The notes: generated by a model not told the origin, from the sequence alone. A stretch of DNA of 64,000 nucleotides from Amycolatopsis alba DSM 44262 (GCF_000384215.1 NZ_KB913032.1:955021-1019020), one strand, 5' to 3'. Shown: positions 24,866 through 33,639, counted from the first letter of the stretch. A program made the numbers and translations.

Positions 24866-25165
24866 GTGCGCGTGCACGGCGAACAACCAGTAGAGGTCGT
24901 CCCGCGGTCGGTGGCCGAGCTCGCCACCGACCCGGCTTGGAGGGTCACCCGCACAGGTACGACCGGCCAGTGGCTCACCGCCGAACGGATCATCGAACGA
25001 AGCAAGAGCCACTGGCTCATCGGACTCACCCCGGTCAGCCCCGGCGCCGTCGCCCTCATCCTGTGGGACGACGGCGAGGTCGTCGAACACCTCCGGGGCA
25101 CCGAAGCCGAGACCTGCGCGACGGCACACCGATGGGTGAAGCAGTTCCTCGCCCGAAACCTCTGA
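24866..25165 (+). CDS. Hypothetical protein
   Basis: 99 residues (or 97 from a GTG six bases on). It has a mixed alpha/beta pattern: an N-terminal EVVPRSVAELATDPAWRVTR, then SHWLIGLTPVSPGAVALILW with alternating hydrophobic residues as in beta strands, and a C-terminal helix (CATAHRWVKQFLARNL). No signal or membrane segment is present. I do not recognise the family. A perfect hairpin follows the stop. Confidence 0.6.
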   Translation: MRVHGEQPVEVVPRSVAELATDPAWRVTRTGTTGQWLTAERIIERSKSHWLIGLTPVSPGAVALILWDDGEVVEHLRGTEAETCATAHRWVKQFLARNL

Positions 25166-25174
25166 GCACGATGA

Positions 25175-25197
25175 GGGCGGTCCAGCACGGACCGCCC
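25175..25197. terminator. Bidirectional terminator
   Basis: GGGCGGTCC (25175-25183) pairs perfectly with GGACCGCCC (25189-25197) around AGCAC. It lies in the 42-bp gap between two convergent genes and can end transcription from both sides. Confidence 0.75.
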
Positions 25198-25207
25198 CCA
25201 AAGGTGG

Positions 25208-25591
25208 CTACGTGGCGTCTCTTTCGGCGGCGCTGCGTTCCACGCAGAATTCGTTGCCTTCCGGATCCGTGAGCGTGACCCAGCCGGTGCCGTCCGGCCG
25301 ACGGTGGTCCTCGAAGAGCTTCGCGCCGGCACCGATCAACAGGTCGACCTCTTCATCTCGGGTGCGATCCCGAGGTTGCAGATCGAGGTGTACGCGGTTC
25401 TTCACCACTTTGTCCTCAGGCACTCGGATGAACAGCATCGTCGGCTGTCCCTCGGCGATCAGCGACACCTCGGGGTCGCCGGGCTCGTCCTCGACGCTCA
25501 TCGGGCGTCCGACCGCCATCGACCAGAACTGTGCCAGCTCGTACGGATCACCGGCGGTATCGAAGGTGATGCTGTGAATACTTGTGACCAT
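25208..25591 (-). CDS. VOC-fold (glyoxalase-like) protein
   Basis: 127 residues from ATG at 25591, with GGAGAG upstream. The fold is visible as SIHSITFDTAGDPYELAQFWS at the start, KNRVHLDLQPRDR at the centre, and GWVTLTDPEGNEFCVER at the end, matching the actinobacterial glyoxalase-like family. The substrate is unknown. The gene has no obvious partner, and a terminator follows it. Confidence 0.88.
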   Translation of the reverse strand: MVTSIHSITFDTAGDPYELAQFWSMAVGRPMSVEDEPGDPEVSLIAEGQPTMLFIRVPEDKVVKNRVHLDLQPRDRTRDEEVDLLIGAGAKLFEDHRRPDGTGWVTLTDPEGNEFCVERSAAERDAT

Positions 25592-25778
25592 TGCACTCTC
25601 CAATGTGGATGAATGCGCCCCAAAGTCACATCAGGTCAGCGGTGCTGATTGTGCCGGCTGTGAGGCGCGGGAGTCTCCTGGGTGAACATCTCAACCGCAC
25701 CTCCTCTCGTCAAAGGCTGACCACGTGATCATCGCATCCCCCAGCCAGATCGCGCAACCGTCGGTGTCGCCCCGCGGA

Positions 25779-26609
25779 TCACCACAGGTGGCTGAACGCA
25801 CCGGTATCGCGCGCCGGCCTGCTCTCGATGAAGTCGTCGTGTGCGAGGCCTTTGATCAGGACTGCCAACGTCGCACCGTCGGCAGGCATGAGCGTGACCG
25901 ATCCGTAGCTCCGCATGACGGCGTACCGGCCATCATAACTATCCACAAAGGACAGTGGGTGGCCGGTTGCCAGCTCTTCCCCGGCGGTTCCCGATCGCTC
26001 CGCACTCGCCTGTCCGATCGCCCTCGCCCTCGACAGAACACGCAGGAACCACTCGGCGCCTTCAGGGGCCACCCCGTGCTCGATCAACGATCGCTTCCCA
26101 TCGCTGAGCAGCCCCGATCGCCGCCACGTCCGGCCCGACCGGAGGAAGGCGAGTTCGCCCACGCGAAGAGGCCGCCCGATGCCCGGCTGGACATCGGGCA
26201 ACGCTTCCAGCATGCCTTCCGCCATCCTCGCCGCGTTCATCCAGCCCAGTTCCACGGTCTCGTTCCGTACCGCCACGCGCAGCGCCCGGCCGGTGGACTG
26301 AGGAAAACAGCCGATCGCCATCCGTCCGAAGGAGTCGCTGTAACGCAAGGACAGCGCGAGGTCGCGGTCGTCCATCGCCCGCAAAGCCTGCACCAGATCA
26401 CCGTCGAGGTTGCCCGCGTCGCCGAGACTGTTCGACGTCAGCCATCGATGTGCGCGAGCAAGATACTCTTGTCGCTCCGCGTCATCGCGGCCGTGGCGGC
26501 GCACCAGAAGAGGCGACGGCATGGGCCCGAGGCCGAGCCGCTCCCACAGCACTTCGTAGACCAGCACGGGGAGAGTGGGCAGCGCCATCGTCACCGCACT
26601 GCGCGTCAT
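25779..26609 (-). CDS. espG: EspG-family ESX secretion-associated protein
   Basis: 276 residues. The start (LPTLPVLVYEVLWERLGLGP, then a short HG loop), the central beta-strand LALSLRYSDSFGRMAIGCF and the strand VRNETVELGWMNAARMAEGM follow the pattern of the EspG chaperones, which bind PE-PPE-like or WXG substrates of type VII secretion in the cytoplasm. No other ESX gene is nearby, so this is an orphan copy; its substrate must be encoded elsewhere or outside the window. Confidence 0.8.
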   Translation of the reverse strand: MTRSAVTMALPTLPVLVYEVLWERLGLGPMPSPLLVRRHGRDDAERQEYLARAHRWLTSNSLGDAGNLDGDLVQALRAMDDRDLALSLRYSDSFGRMAIGCFPQSTGRALRVAVRNETVELGWMNAARMAEGMLEALPDVQPGIGRPLRVGELAFLRSGRTWRRSGLLSDGKRSLIEHGVAPEGAEWFLRVLSRARAIGQASAERSGTAGEELATGHPLSFVDSYDGRYAVMRSYGSVTLMPADGATLAVLIKGLAHDDFIESRPARDTGAFSHLW

Positions 26610-26846
26610 CTCGCCGCTCCCGCCGACTTGCTCGTATCGGTCAGAATCTCAGCCTCCCGGAATCGCTACGGCCCGTTGACCCGCCCCGGCCGACGCCTTG
26701 ATCGTATACGTCGCGATCGCGTCGGCGACGAAATCCGTCGGGTTGCGCTACTTCAGTAGGAGAATGCGCGCAGGTCCACGTTCGCCGGGTTTTGTCCATT
26801 GACAAGACGCGTGCCCGCACTTGACGGATTGCAATATGGTCGAACC

Positions 26847-27281
26847 ATGTCCGTACTGCTAGTGCCGCTTTCCCGCGACAACGTCCGCGCCGTCTGCGAG
26901 CTCCGTCTGGCCGACGACCAACACCATCTCGTCGCGCCTGCCGCTTACACCGTCGCCGAAGGCAACTACGAACCGGACGCGATCCTGCGGGCCATCCACC
27001 TCGACGAAACACCGGTCGGTGTCCTGCTCGTAGAGGTCGAGAACGGGACACCACATCTGGTCAGATTCATGATCGACGCAAACCATCAAGGCCGCGGAAT
27101 CGGCAGCCGCGCCGTCGAACTGCTGATAGACGAACTGCGCGCGGACGGCTGGGAGACGCTCGAGACCAGCGTCGTACCGGTCACGGGCGGCGCCGACGGG
27201 TTCTGGCGCCGCTGCGGCTTTCACGGCACGGACCGCACCCACCACGGCGAGCCGGTATTCGTACGACCGCTACGCCCCTGA
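26847..27281 (+). CDS. GNAT-family N-acetyltransferase
   Basis: 144 residues. Motif A with the acetyl-CoA pyrophosphate loop is present as RFMIDANHQGRGIGSRAVELL, and the C-terminal ends in FWRRCGFHGTDRTHHGEPVF, typical of this family. The N-terminal wording (LADDQHHLVAPAAYTVAEGNYEP) resembles spermidine/diamine acetyltransferases of the BltD type, but the substrate is not certain. I chose the ATG at 26847 because upstream in-frame codons lack coding character. Confidence 0.88.
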   Translation: MSVLLVPLSRDNVRAVCELRLADDQHHLVAPAAYTVAEGNYEPDAILRAIHLDETPVGVLLVEVENGTPHLVRFMIDANHQGRGIGSRAVELLIDELRADGWETLETSVVPVTGGADGFWRRCGFHGTDRTHHGEPVFVRPLRP

Positions 27282-27301
27282 GACGAGCCACGAGGTTGAC
27301 G

Positions 27302-27751
27302 ATGCCGGTGAAGGCCGCAGCTATTGTCGGGTGCATGACTGCACGGGAATTGGTCGACCGGTTCGGCCGAGCGAACGCGGAAGAGCGTTTCCAGGCGTTG
27401 CGGCTGCTGGTTCCCGGCAAGACCGAGTCGCCGGTGCTCGGCCCTTTCCTGCTCGCGACCGCGAACGACGTCGCCGAGGACGATCTGGTGCGGGTCGAGG
27501 CGATCAGGGCGATTCCACTGCTCGACTTCACCGATCCGGACCTGGCCGTAACGTGCCGGGAGGCGCTGTTCCGGCTCGTCGGCGAGGACGAGGACTGGGA
27601 TGTCCGCAACGCCGCGGGTTGCGCGGTGTTCGACCTGCCCGGCGCCCAAGACAGCATCGAACCGATGCGTGCCATGATGGCCGCCGAACCGGAAGAGCTC
27701 GTGCGGGAGAACGTGTCCGCCGCGATCAGCCTGTTCCTGCGCCGTTCCTGA
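27302..27751 (+). CDS. HEAT-repeat protein
   Basis: 149 residues in three or four helical hairpins: RFQALRLLVPGK, DDLVRVEAIRAIPLLDF, EDWDVRNAAGCAVFDLPGA and EELVRENVSAAISLFLRRS have the pattern of HEAT/PBS-lyase repeats. These act as protein-binding scaffolds. I prefer ATG at 27302, with GAGG six bases upstream; the ATG at 27335 would remove eleven residues. It is 20 bp after the GNAT gene and may be cotranscribed. Confidence 0.75.
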   Translation: MPVKAAAIVGCMTARELVDRFGRANAEERFQALRLLVPGKTESPVLGPFLLATANDVAEDDLVRVEAIRAIPLLDFTDPDLAVTCREALFRLVGEDEDWDVRNAAGCAVFDLPGAQDSIEPMRAMMAAEPEELVRENVSAAISLFLRRS

Positions 27752-27822
27752 CCGTCGGATATCCGCGAGTCGAACACGGTGACTCCTGATCCGACACCCT
27801 GGCCGCACCACACCGGTGTTCG

Positions 27823-28152
27823 TTACCGCGGCTGGTCGATGGCGTGGCGCAGGTTGGTCAACCACGTGAGGTGGCCGCGTAACGCGGCGCGCCCGGCAGG
27901 CGAGAGCCGCAGCCAGGTCCTGGGTCGCCGCCCGACCGACCCTTTGCGGATTTCCAGGTAACCGGCGTCTTCGAGGGTCCGGCTGTGCTTGGAGACAGCG
28001 GAGTCACTGGCACCGACGAGGTCGCGAGCGGTCGCGAACTCGACCCAGTCGGCGCCTTGCAGCAGTGCGCACAGCGCCAAACGCGGCCCGGTCTCGAAGA
28101 TCGGGTCGCGCTTGGCGCTCGCGTCCTCGGAGGAATGATCGGACGTGGTCAC
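27823..28152 (-). CDS. Winged-helix transcriptional regulator (ArsR/MarR-like)
   Basis: 109 residues. The winged helix covers the centre: RLALCALLQGADWVEFATAR, SDSAVSKHSRTLEDAGYLEI as the recognition helix, and the wing RRPRTWLRLSPAGRAALRGH. The form matches the small HTH_34-type dimeric repressors. The start GTG overlaps the stop of the upstream membrane-protein gene (GTGA). A 36-bp dyad lies over the promoter of the pair, so it probably represses its own operon, as PadR-type and similar regulators of membrane proteins do. Confidence 0.85.
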   Translation of the reverse strand: MTTSDHSSEDASAKRDPIFETGPRLALCALLQGADWVEFATARDLVGASDSAVSKHSRTLEDAGYLEIRKGSVGRRPRTWLRLSPAGRAALRGHLTWLTNLRHAIDQPR

Positions 28153-28613
28153 ATCAAGACCCGTCCCGCCGCGATGTCGTCACGCATCTTCGCGCGGGTC
28201 AGGACCTGACCGGCGAAAATGACCGCGGCCACGGGGATCAGGACCACCAGGGCGACTACGCGCTGACCGCTGCCGACCAGCGCGTAGATGCCGGCGACGC
28301 TCGCGATGGTGATCGCGAGCACGACGATCCACACCCTGCGGGCGCTGGGATACGCACCGATCCGACGCGGAAGCTGAACCCCGGTTCGCCGGCGCTGGTT
28401 CACCGAGTAGGCCGCGGAGGCCAGGCCGATCGCGAGCAGCACCCACTGAAAGCTGCCCGCCGACTCGGGCAAGAACGACATCCAGATGGGAATCCCGGCC
28501 ATCAGCACGAGCGCGACCCCGTAAAGCGTCCAGTAGGTGCGCGAAAACCCGGCGTAGGTGGCCAGCTTGCGCCGGGCGTCGGCGACTTGGTCGAGTTCGG
28601 GTGTCTCGGACAT
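28149..28613 (-). CDS. Four-helix membrane protein of unknown function
   Basis: 154 residues with four membrane segments (TYWTLYGVALVLMAGIPIWM, FQWVLLAIGLASAAYSV, VWIVVLAITIASVAGIYALV and VVALVVLIPVAAVIFAGQVL) and basic cytoplasmic loops. I do not recognise a motif. It is the first gene of a two-gene operon with a winged-helix regulator whose start it overlaps, suggesting the regulator controls its level in response to membrane or drug stress. Confidence 0.8.
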   Translation of the reverse strand: MSETPELDQVADARRKLATYAGFSRTYWTLYGVALVLMAGIPIWMSFLPESAGSFQWVLLAIGLASAAYSVNQRRRTGVQLPRRIGAYPSARRVWIVVLAITIASVAGIYALVGSGQRVVALVVLIPVAAVIFAGQVLTRAKMRDDIAAGRVLM

Positions 28614-28626
28614 CCGCCTTCTCCAA

Positions 28627-28680
28627 TCTGCATCAACTTTCGATATGGAAAGTATATGCAGACTGGACAGGAGTCGTCAA
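28627..28680 (-). promoter_or_regulatory. Promoter with a 36-bp symmetric operator
   Basis: On the minus strand TTGACG (28680-28675) and TATACT (28656-28651) are 18 bp apart. A dyad from 28627 to 28662, centred at 28644.5, has outer arms TCTGCAT / ATGCAGA and inner arms ACTTTC / GAAAGT; 15 of 18 base pairs are symmetric. It covers the -10 box and start point, the ideal place for the winged-helix repressor encoded in the operon. Confidence 0.7.
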
Positions 28681-28760
28681 AGGTGGCGATGGCTTCTTGC
28701 CCGAGCCGTCGCCAAGATCTTGACCGCGGGCGCACATCTCAAGCGCGGCGAGCGGACTCC

Positions 28761-30707
28761 TCAGTGATCGGCCAGCAACGCTGATGCGGAGATGCGGACT
28801 TGTTCGTCTTCGGCGAAGGTGCGCCATCCGCCGGAGCAGGCGATCCGCCGCGGGCTGTCGGCGATGGCCTGTGCCAGTTCGCGCACCCGGTCGCCGGTCG
28901 CGTCGAGGTCGGCCAGGTATCGGAGCGCCGCGATGCGGGCAGGCACGCAATCGCCGTTGGCGAGCGGTTCGGCCAGGTCCGTCAGCACGGCCACGGGCTC
29001 GGTCGGGTCGCCGGTGACGCGGGCCAAGACGTAGGCCGCTTCGGCACGGGTCCAGAAGTCTGCGGAAACGGTCAACGTCCGGAGATCGTCGACACAGGAC
29101 GCCGCCGACGGACCGAGATCGGCGAGCAGCGCGATCGTCGTGTGCCGTACGTTCGGCCGGGCAACGTGCTCTGTCAACGCGGCGACGGCTCTGCCGGGAT
29201 CGGCACCGATGCGCCACAATGCCCACGCCGCGGCCGGTTCGGCTACCTGACGGCGCAACGCGTCCGCCGCACCGACCGCGGCGGGTCCCATGGCCCCGAT
29301 CGCTTTCGCCGCCGCAGGCAACACTTTCTCGTCCTCGAGGAATCGGGTCACGACCGGAAGGGCGGCCGCCGCGGGCGGCCCCCACACGGCGATCACCTGG
29401 CACAGGTTCGACGCGAGTACACCGTCACGTCGGGCCTTGGCCAGCCGGCCGACGACAGCGTCGAGAAGGGCATCGGCGTGTCCGCGCAACGGGATCAGGA
29501 CTTCGCTGATCGCCGGCTGCTCCAGTAGCGGTATGTCCGAATCGAAGTAAGCTCCCGCGAAGCGGAACCCGAGACGGCTACCGGACAGGCGTTTCACCAA
29601 ACCCTGCACACAGCCTGGATGCCGCTGACGGGCCAGGGCCCACACCGCGGCGTCGCCCACGGTCGTCACAGAACGCTTCTCTCGCACCGCGTGATCGGTG
29701 GTACGGGCGGTCAACCGCTCCGCATAAGGCGCGGCTTGGTCTCCGAGGCAAGCCAGGAGGGCTGCCGCCCGGTAACGCGCCTCGGGCGACTCATCGTCGA
29801 GATGCGATGCCAGCACCGGCAGAAGGTCTTCGGTGACAGTGCGCCACCGCGACAGCACCCGCTGGGCGTGCCCGAGCGCCGCGACCCGCTTGGCCGTGTC
29901 CCCGGCACGGGCGATGCCGCGGGCGAACACGGTGGCCGCGTCCGGATCGCCGAGCAACAACCCCCCGGTCCGGTGGACAAGCGCCTCCGGCGTTTGTCCC
30001 ATCCACTCGGAATCCCGCCACACCACAGTGTCGGCGCGCAACACGGTCGACACCAACCGGTCGACGTTGCTCACCGCGACGGCCGGATCGGACGCGGCCA
30101 GAGCGTGCACGGCGGCCAGCCCTGGCTGCGGATCGCCGCCGGCCAGTAGCGCCTGCAAGCGCTCGAGCAGCACCTCGTCCTGCGACCAGGTGAGCACGGC
30201 TCCCACCGCGAGCACGAGATCGATCCGGATCGCCGGGTCTGCCTCCGCCGTCCATCGGCGGCGCAGCACCGCGACCGTCTCGGGATGGCGGATGCCCTCC
30301 GCGGCGAGCAGGATCGCCGCCCGTCGCACGGCCGCGTCCGGGTCGTCCAGCAGGGCGAGCAACCGTGGTCTCGCGCTGTCCAAGGCGGGCCACCAGCCAG
30401 AGTCGGTGAACCGCTGGGAAACCGTGACCGCCTCCCCCGCCAGCTGACTGATCAGCTCGACCACCTCATGCCGGTAGTGCACGGCCGGATCGGCGGCGAG
30501 ATCGGTCAGCCAGGGCAGCGCGGCAGTAGCCGCCGGGCACACCCAGCCACCCTGATGGAAAAGCTTGTTCGACAGATCGGAAAGCGCCTCCGAGGCAGCG
30601 CCCGCGTCCGGGCTCGCGCAAGTGCGGAGCAAACCCGGAACGTCCGACGCGCTGCCATAGTTGTGCTCGAGCCGCGACCAGTCCACGCCGTCGATGATTT
30701 CCCCCAC
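28761..30707 (-). CDS. Large HEAT-repeat protein
   Basis: About 648 residues from GTG at 30707 (GGAG eight bases upstream). Nearly the whole length is helical hairpins with repeats such as ARPRLLALLDDPDAAVRRAA, EARYRAAALLACLGDQAAPY and WTRAEAAYVLARVTGDPTEP, typical of HEAT/armadillo solenoids. The N-terminus (IIDGVDWSRLEHNYGSASDV) is conserved in actinobacterial paralogues as I recall. There is no membrane segment or catalytic motif. It probably binds partner proteins or nucleic acid. It is upstream of no obvious partner. Confidence 0.8.
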   Translation of the reverse strand: MGEIIDGVDWSRLEHNYGSASDVPGLLRTCASPDAGAASEALSDLSNKLFHQGGWVCPAATAALPWLTDLAADPAVHYRHEVVELISQLAGEAVTVSQRFTDSGWWPALDSARPRLLALLDDPDAAVRRAAILLAAEGIRHPETVAVLRRRWTAEADPAIRIDLVLAVGAVLTWSQDEVLLERLQALLAGGDPQPGLAAVHALAASDPAVAVSNVDRLVSTVLRADTVVWRDSEWMGQTPEALVHRTGGLLLGDPDAATVFARGIARAGDTAKRVAALGHAQRVLSRWRTVTEDLLPVLASHLDDESPEARYRAAALLACLGDQAAPYAERLTARTTDHAVREKRSVTTVGDAAVWALARQRHPGCVQGLVKRLSGSRLGFRFAGAYFDSDIPLLEQPAISEVLIPLRGHADALLDAVVGRLAKARRDGVLASNLCQVIAVWGPPAAAALPVVTRFLEDEKVLPAAAKAIGAMGPAAVGAADALRRQVAEPAAAWALWRIGADPGRAVAALTEHVARPNVRHTTIALLADLGPSAASCVDDLRTLTVSADFWTRAEAAYVLARVTGDPTEPVAVLTDLAEPLANGDCVPARIAALRYLADLDATGDRVRELAQAIADSPRRIACSGGWRTFAEDEQVRISASALLADH

Positions 30708-30928
30708 GGCCCCAACTCCAAGCAAGCAGCGCCCGCAATCCGGAACGCCCCGGACACCGAAAAGATCAGCGCAGCCCCCGGCACCGGCACATCCGATGAG
30801 AGGTCCACGCTCGACTGATCAGCCCACGGCCCCGCACTGGCCGGATCAACGTCTGACACTCGCGGTTCTTGTCGGTCGGGCAGGTTAGGCTTTGCCTGCG
30901 ACACCGCGGACGACGAGGAGCAGGCCCG

Positions 30929-31621
30929 ATGAGCGCGATCCCCTCGTTGTCGGAGGACGGGGCCCGTGGCCTGTGGGCCGGAGGCCGTCCTGAGCGCGAC
31001 GAGTATTTCTTCACCAGTGTCGCCGCCACCGGGACGGTGTGGGCGTGGGACTTCGAGACCGGACTGCTGGAGATCGACGACCAGGACAACGCCCTGGTCC
31101 CGTTGTGGCCGCATCCCCGGCTGGCCGTGATGGCCGCCGAGGCGATGGGGTTCGAGGACGCCGGCCCGGCGGTCCCGGTCGACGTCGACGTGCTGCTGGA
31201 CGAGGTGTTCGAGCGCTTCCACCGGGAGGGACACGAGATCGCCGTCCTGCCCACCGACGGCCACTTCACCAGCATCCTGTCGCTGGAGCGATTCCGGGTG
31301 AAGGTCTTCGAGGCGCGGCTGCAGACCGCCGGGCTGACCGACCAGGCCGCCCGTGCCCGGCGGGAGGAGTTCCACGCGGACCGGGTCCGGCGCGCGGACC
31401 GGCGGCTCGGCCTGACGCCGGAAGACCGGCACGCCCTCGTGGAGCACCTGCGGGAACGCCTGGCGAGCGCGGCCTGCGACCACCGGTTCACCTTCCCCGC
31501 CACCCGCGACTGGATCGAAGCCCGAGGATCGTCCTGGGACCTGCTCTCCCGATCAGCGGTGAAAGTGCTGGGCGCCTGCGACTGTGAAACCCTCGAACAC
31601 TTCCGGGTCACCGAATCCTGA
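30929..31621 (+). CDS. DUF2750 plus DUF2695 fusion protein
   Basis: 230 residues. The N-terminal part (RDEYFFTSVAATGTVWAWDF, then NALVPLWPHPRLAVMAAEAM) matches DUF2750. The C-terminal part (DRHALVEHLRERLASAACDH, then FPATRDWIEARG) matches DUF2695, which normally occurs as a stand-alone domain of about 80 residues. Both domains are of unknown function and common in immunity-like or stress contexts. The ATG at 30929 follows a GAGGAGCAGG ribosome-binding region. Confidence 0.75.
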   Translation: MSAIPSLSEDGARGLWAGGRPERDEYFFTSVAATGTVWAWDFETGLLEIDDQDNALVPLWPHPRLAVMAAEAMGFEDAGPAVPVDVDVLLDEVFERFHREGHEIAVLPTDGHFTSILSLERFRVKVFEARLQTAGLTDQAARARREEFHADRVRRADRRLGLTPEDRHALVEHLRERLASAACDHRFTFPATRDWIEARGSSWDLLSRSAVKVLGACDCETLEHFRVTES

Positions 31622-31787
31622 CGACACACTCCAAACCATCAGCAATAGCACGAACTTCCGCTCATACAGCCGAGTGTGTGGCCACGCTTCCGGCATTTCC
31701 GACACCGCGGGCAAAAGCTCTCCGGAAACTGTAACCCGCTTGCGTATCAACACAGGTAGGCATCCAGACAGAGCGGGAGGATGTTCG

Positions 31788-32237
31788 ATGCGCAAAACAA
31801 TGGTCATGATCGCCGTCGCCGTCAGCGGTTTGGCGGTTGTCAGCAGCGTGACGGGTGGTGGCGTCGCGCAGGCGAGTAATCGGCGGTGCGGTCCGCCGGT
31901 GAAGACGAACGGCGTTGGCACACTGGGGACTTCGTGGAAACTGAAGTCTCAGTATGACGACGACGGGCCGGTCGGTAATCGGTTGGTCGCGGGCGAGGAG
32001 TTCGAAATCGCCACCGCCGCCGGGCAGCACTGGTCGGTGTCGTTCGCGGACAACGGTGTCGGGTTCTTCAGCAACCCCGATGACGTTTCCGTTGCAGGAG
32101 GGATCAGGGAAGTCCACCCGAACCCGGCCAAGCACAACCAGACCAACCGCATGTCGGTACACGCCAAGCGGTCGGACACCGGCGAGACCATCGACGGCTT
32201 CGTCGACCTGCCCTTCGCCCCGCCCGACTGCGGCTAG
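31788..32237 (+). CDS. Small secreted protein
   Basis: 149 residues from ATG at 31788, with CGGGAGG seven bases upstream. A signal peptide (MRKTMVMIAVAVSGLAVVSS, cleaved probably after AQA at about 32) is followed by a beta-rich domain with two cysteines, one near each end, likely forming a disulfide. The central part (GEEFEIATAAGQHWSVSFAD) suggests a jelly-roll or beta-sandwich. I do not recognise the family. Confidence 0.75.
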   Translation: MRKTMVMIAVAVSGLAVVSSVTGGGVAQASNRRCGPPVKTNGVGTLGTSWKLKSQYDDDGPVGNRLVAGEEFEIATAAGQHWSVSFADNGVGFFSNPDDVSVAGGIREVHPNPAKHNQTNRMSVHAKRSDTGETIDGFVDLPFAPPDCG

Positions 32238-32341
32238 GATCGGACACGTTCCAGGCGACTTTCTGCTGCGCCCAACGGACCGGAATGGTCGGACCGACAG
32301 TGCGCCCGATCCCCATGGCGAGCGGTTCTCACCGCCGCTTC

Positions 32342-32995
32342 TCACACCGGCCGTTGGGGCACCAGGACCTCGACGTTCCCCGAGTTCTCCCGGACCTCCA
32401 GCCTGGGCAACGGCGGCGGCGCCACGGGCAACTGATGGAACACGACCGCACCGTCCACAGTGAACGCCGTCCGGTGGCACGGGCAGTTCAACCGCAGGGT
32501 CGCGACGTCCAATGCGAGTCTGCACCCCAGGTGCGTGCAGATCCCGGACACCGCGTGCACCTCGCCACCGGCCCGTTGCACGAACCCGGCGACCGTGCCG
32601 AAGTCGAACGGCCGCACCGCGCCCTCCGCCAACTCGGTGGACGACACCACGGCCCGCCACTGACCATCGTGGGGCACGATGGTCGCCTCCGGCAGGGAAG
32701 GAGACGTCTGGAGCAAGTGATCCACGGTCGCACCCACCGCGGCGGCGGCCGCAGCCACCGAGGTGGTCTGGACGAACCTGCGGCGGGTATCGACCCTCGG
32801 TTTGCCGTCCGCCTCGGCCGCGAGCCGGGCGCTGAGGCTGGCCACGAACTCCTCGTCCGGCCGGTCGCCGCCGGACCGGGCCGAGTTGAGCAGGATCGCC
32901 GTGCGGATGTCGGCCGCGTCGTCCTCGGTGATCTTGGCACGGCGGACCCGTCGCCGGGCGAGCATGTCCTCGACGAACTTCCTTGCCGCGCTCAC
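32342..32995 (-). CDS. Tat-exported Rieske iron-sulfur membrane protein, possible redox anti-sigma factor
   Basis: 217 residues. Residues 1-70 are hydrophilic and helical, probably cytoplasmic. RRRFVQTTSVAAAAAAVG (71-88) is a Tat-type membrane anchor. The outer domain has a full Rieske set: Cys153, His155, Cys171 and His174 as 2Fe-2S ligands (CTHLGC and CPCH), with Cys158 and Cys173 for the disulfide. Its ATG overlaps the stop of an ECF sigma factor (ATGA). A long cytoplasmic N-terminal domain is unusual for a plain electron carrier and suggests it may bind the sigma factor, though no HxxxCxxC anti-sigma motif is present. Confidence 0.85.
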   Translation of the reverse strand: MSAARKFVEDMLARRRVRRAKITEDDAADIRTAILLNSARSGGDRPDEEFVASLSARLAAEADGKPRVDTRRRFVQTTSVAAAAAAVGATVDHLLQTSPSLPEATIVPHDGQWRAVVSSTELAEGAVRPFDFGTVAGFVQRAGGEVHAVSGICTHLGCRLALDVATLRLNCPCHRTAFTVDGAVVFHQLPVAPPPLPRLEVRENSGNVEVLVPQRPV

Positions 32996-33567
32996 GTCCG
33001 CATCCTCTCTGCCACCACCGTTGCCTGGCGTAAGGCTCGGTGCTGCAACACTTTCGCGTTGCCGACACTGACCCCCAATTCCACCGCGGCCTCCTTGATG
33101 GAGCAGCCCTCCAGGAAGCGCAGCCGCAGGATGCGCCGGTACCGGTCGGGCAGCTCGGCAAGGATCCGGTTCACCTCGGATGCCCCGGTATCCCCCAGGG
33201 GCTTGTCGTCGGTCGGCAGATCGACGTCCCGTTCTTCCTGCAAAGTGGTGATCTCCTGGCCGAGTGTGCGCCGCCAGAACGTGGCCAGAACCGTACGTGC
33301 GGTCGCCAACAGGTATGCGCGAACCTCGCCCACGCTCGCTGAGGCACGCATGGGCCGCAAAGCGGTCATGAACACCTCCGTGGTGAGATCTTCGGCATCC
33401 GGGCGATTACCCACTTTCGCGTACATCAACCGGTAGACGCGCTCGACGTTGTCCCGGTAGATGGCATCCCAGTCTGGATATGCGTCCATCTCGACTACAC
33501 GCAGGCGCGGTGAATCGTGCTCGGCGTCTGCAGACGCGTCGCGCCGGGCACGGAACCGTTGAGCCAC
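32992..33567 (-). CDS. ECF-type RNA polymerase sigma factor
   Basis: 191 residues from GTG at 33567 with GGGAGG seven bases upstream. Region 2 is present (DAIYRDNVERVYRLMYAKVG, then DAEDLTTEVFMTAL), and region 4 (LPDRYRRILRLRFLEG, IKEAAVELGVSVGNAKVLQH) ends the protein. Group IV sigma factors respond to envelope or redox stress and are held by a membrane anti-sigma factor encoded next to them. The gene overlaps the Rieske membrane protein by ATGA, which makes that protein the best candidate partner. Confidence 0.88.
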   Translation of the reverse strand: MAQRFRARRDASADAEHDSPRLRVVEMDAYPDWDAIYRDNVERVYRLMYAKVGNRPDAEDLTTEVFMTALRPMRASASVGEVRAYLLATARTVLATFWRRTLGQEITTLQEERDVDLPTDDKPLGDTGASEVNRILAELPDRYRRILRLRFLEGCSIKEAAVELGVSVGNAKVLQHRALRQATVVAERMRT

Positions 33568-33606
33568 GTGTCACCCTCCCTACCCTCGCCCATGGATACG
33601 CGGCCG

Positions 33607-33620
33607 GGTTACACGTAACC
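33607..33620. promoter_or_regulatory. Dyad in the sigma factor / haloperoxidase divergent gap
   Basis: GGTTAC-AC-GTAACC is a perfect 6-2-6 dyad in the 72-bp gap between the divergent sigma and haloperoxidase-like genes. GTAAC is a common core of ECF -35 elements, so it may be an autoregulated promoter, but I see no matching -10 at normal spacing. Confidence 0.35.
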
Positions 33621-33639
33621 TCCGCCCGTATCTCCTTGC

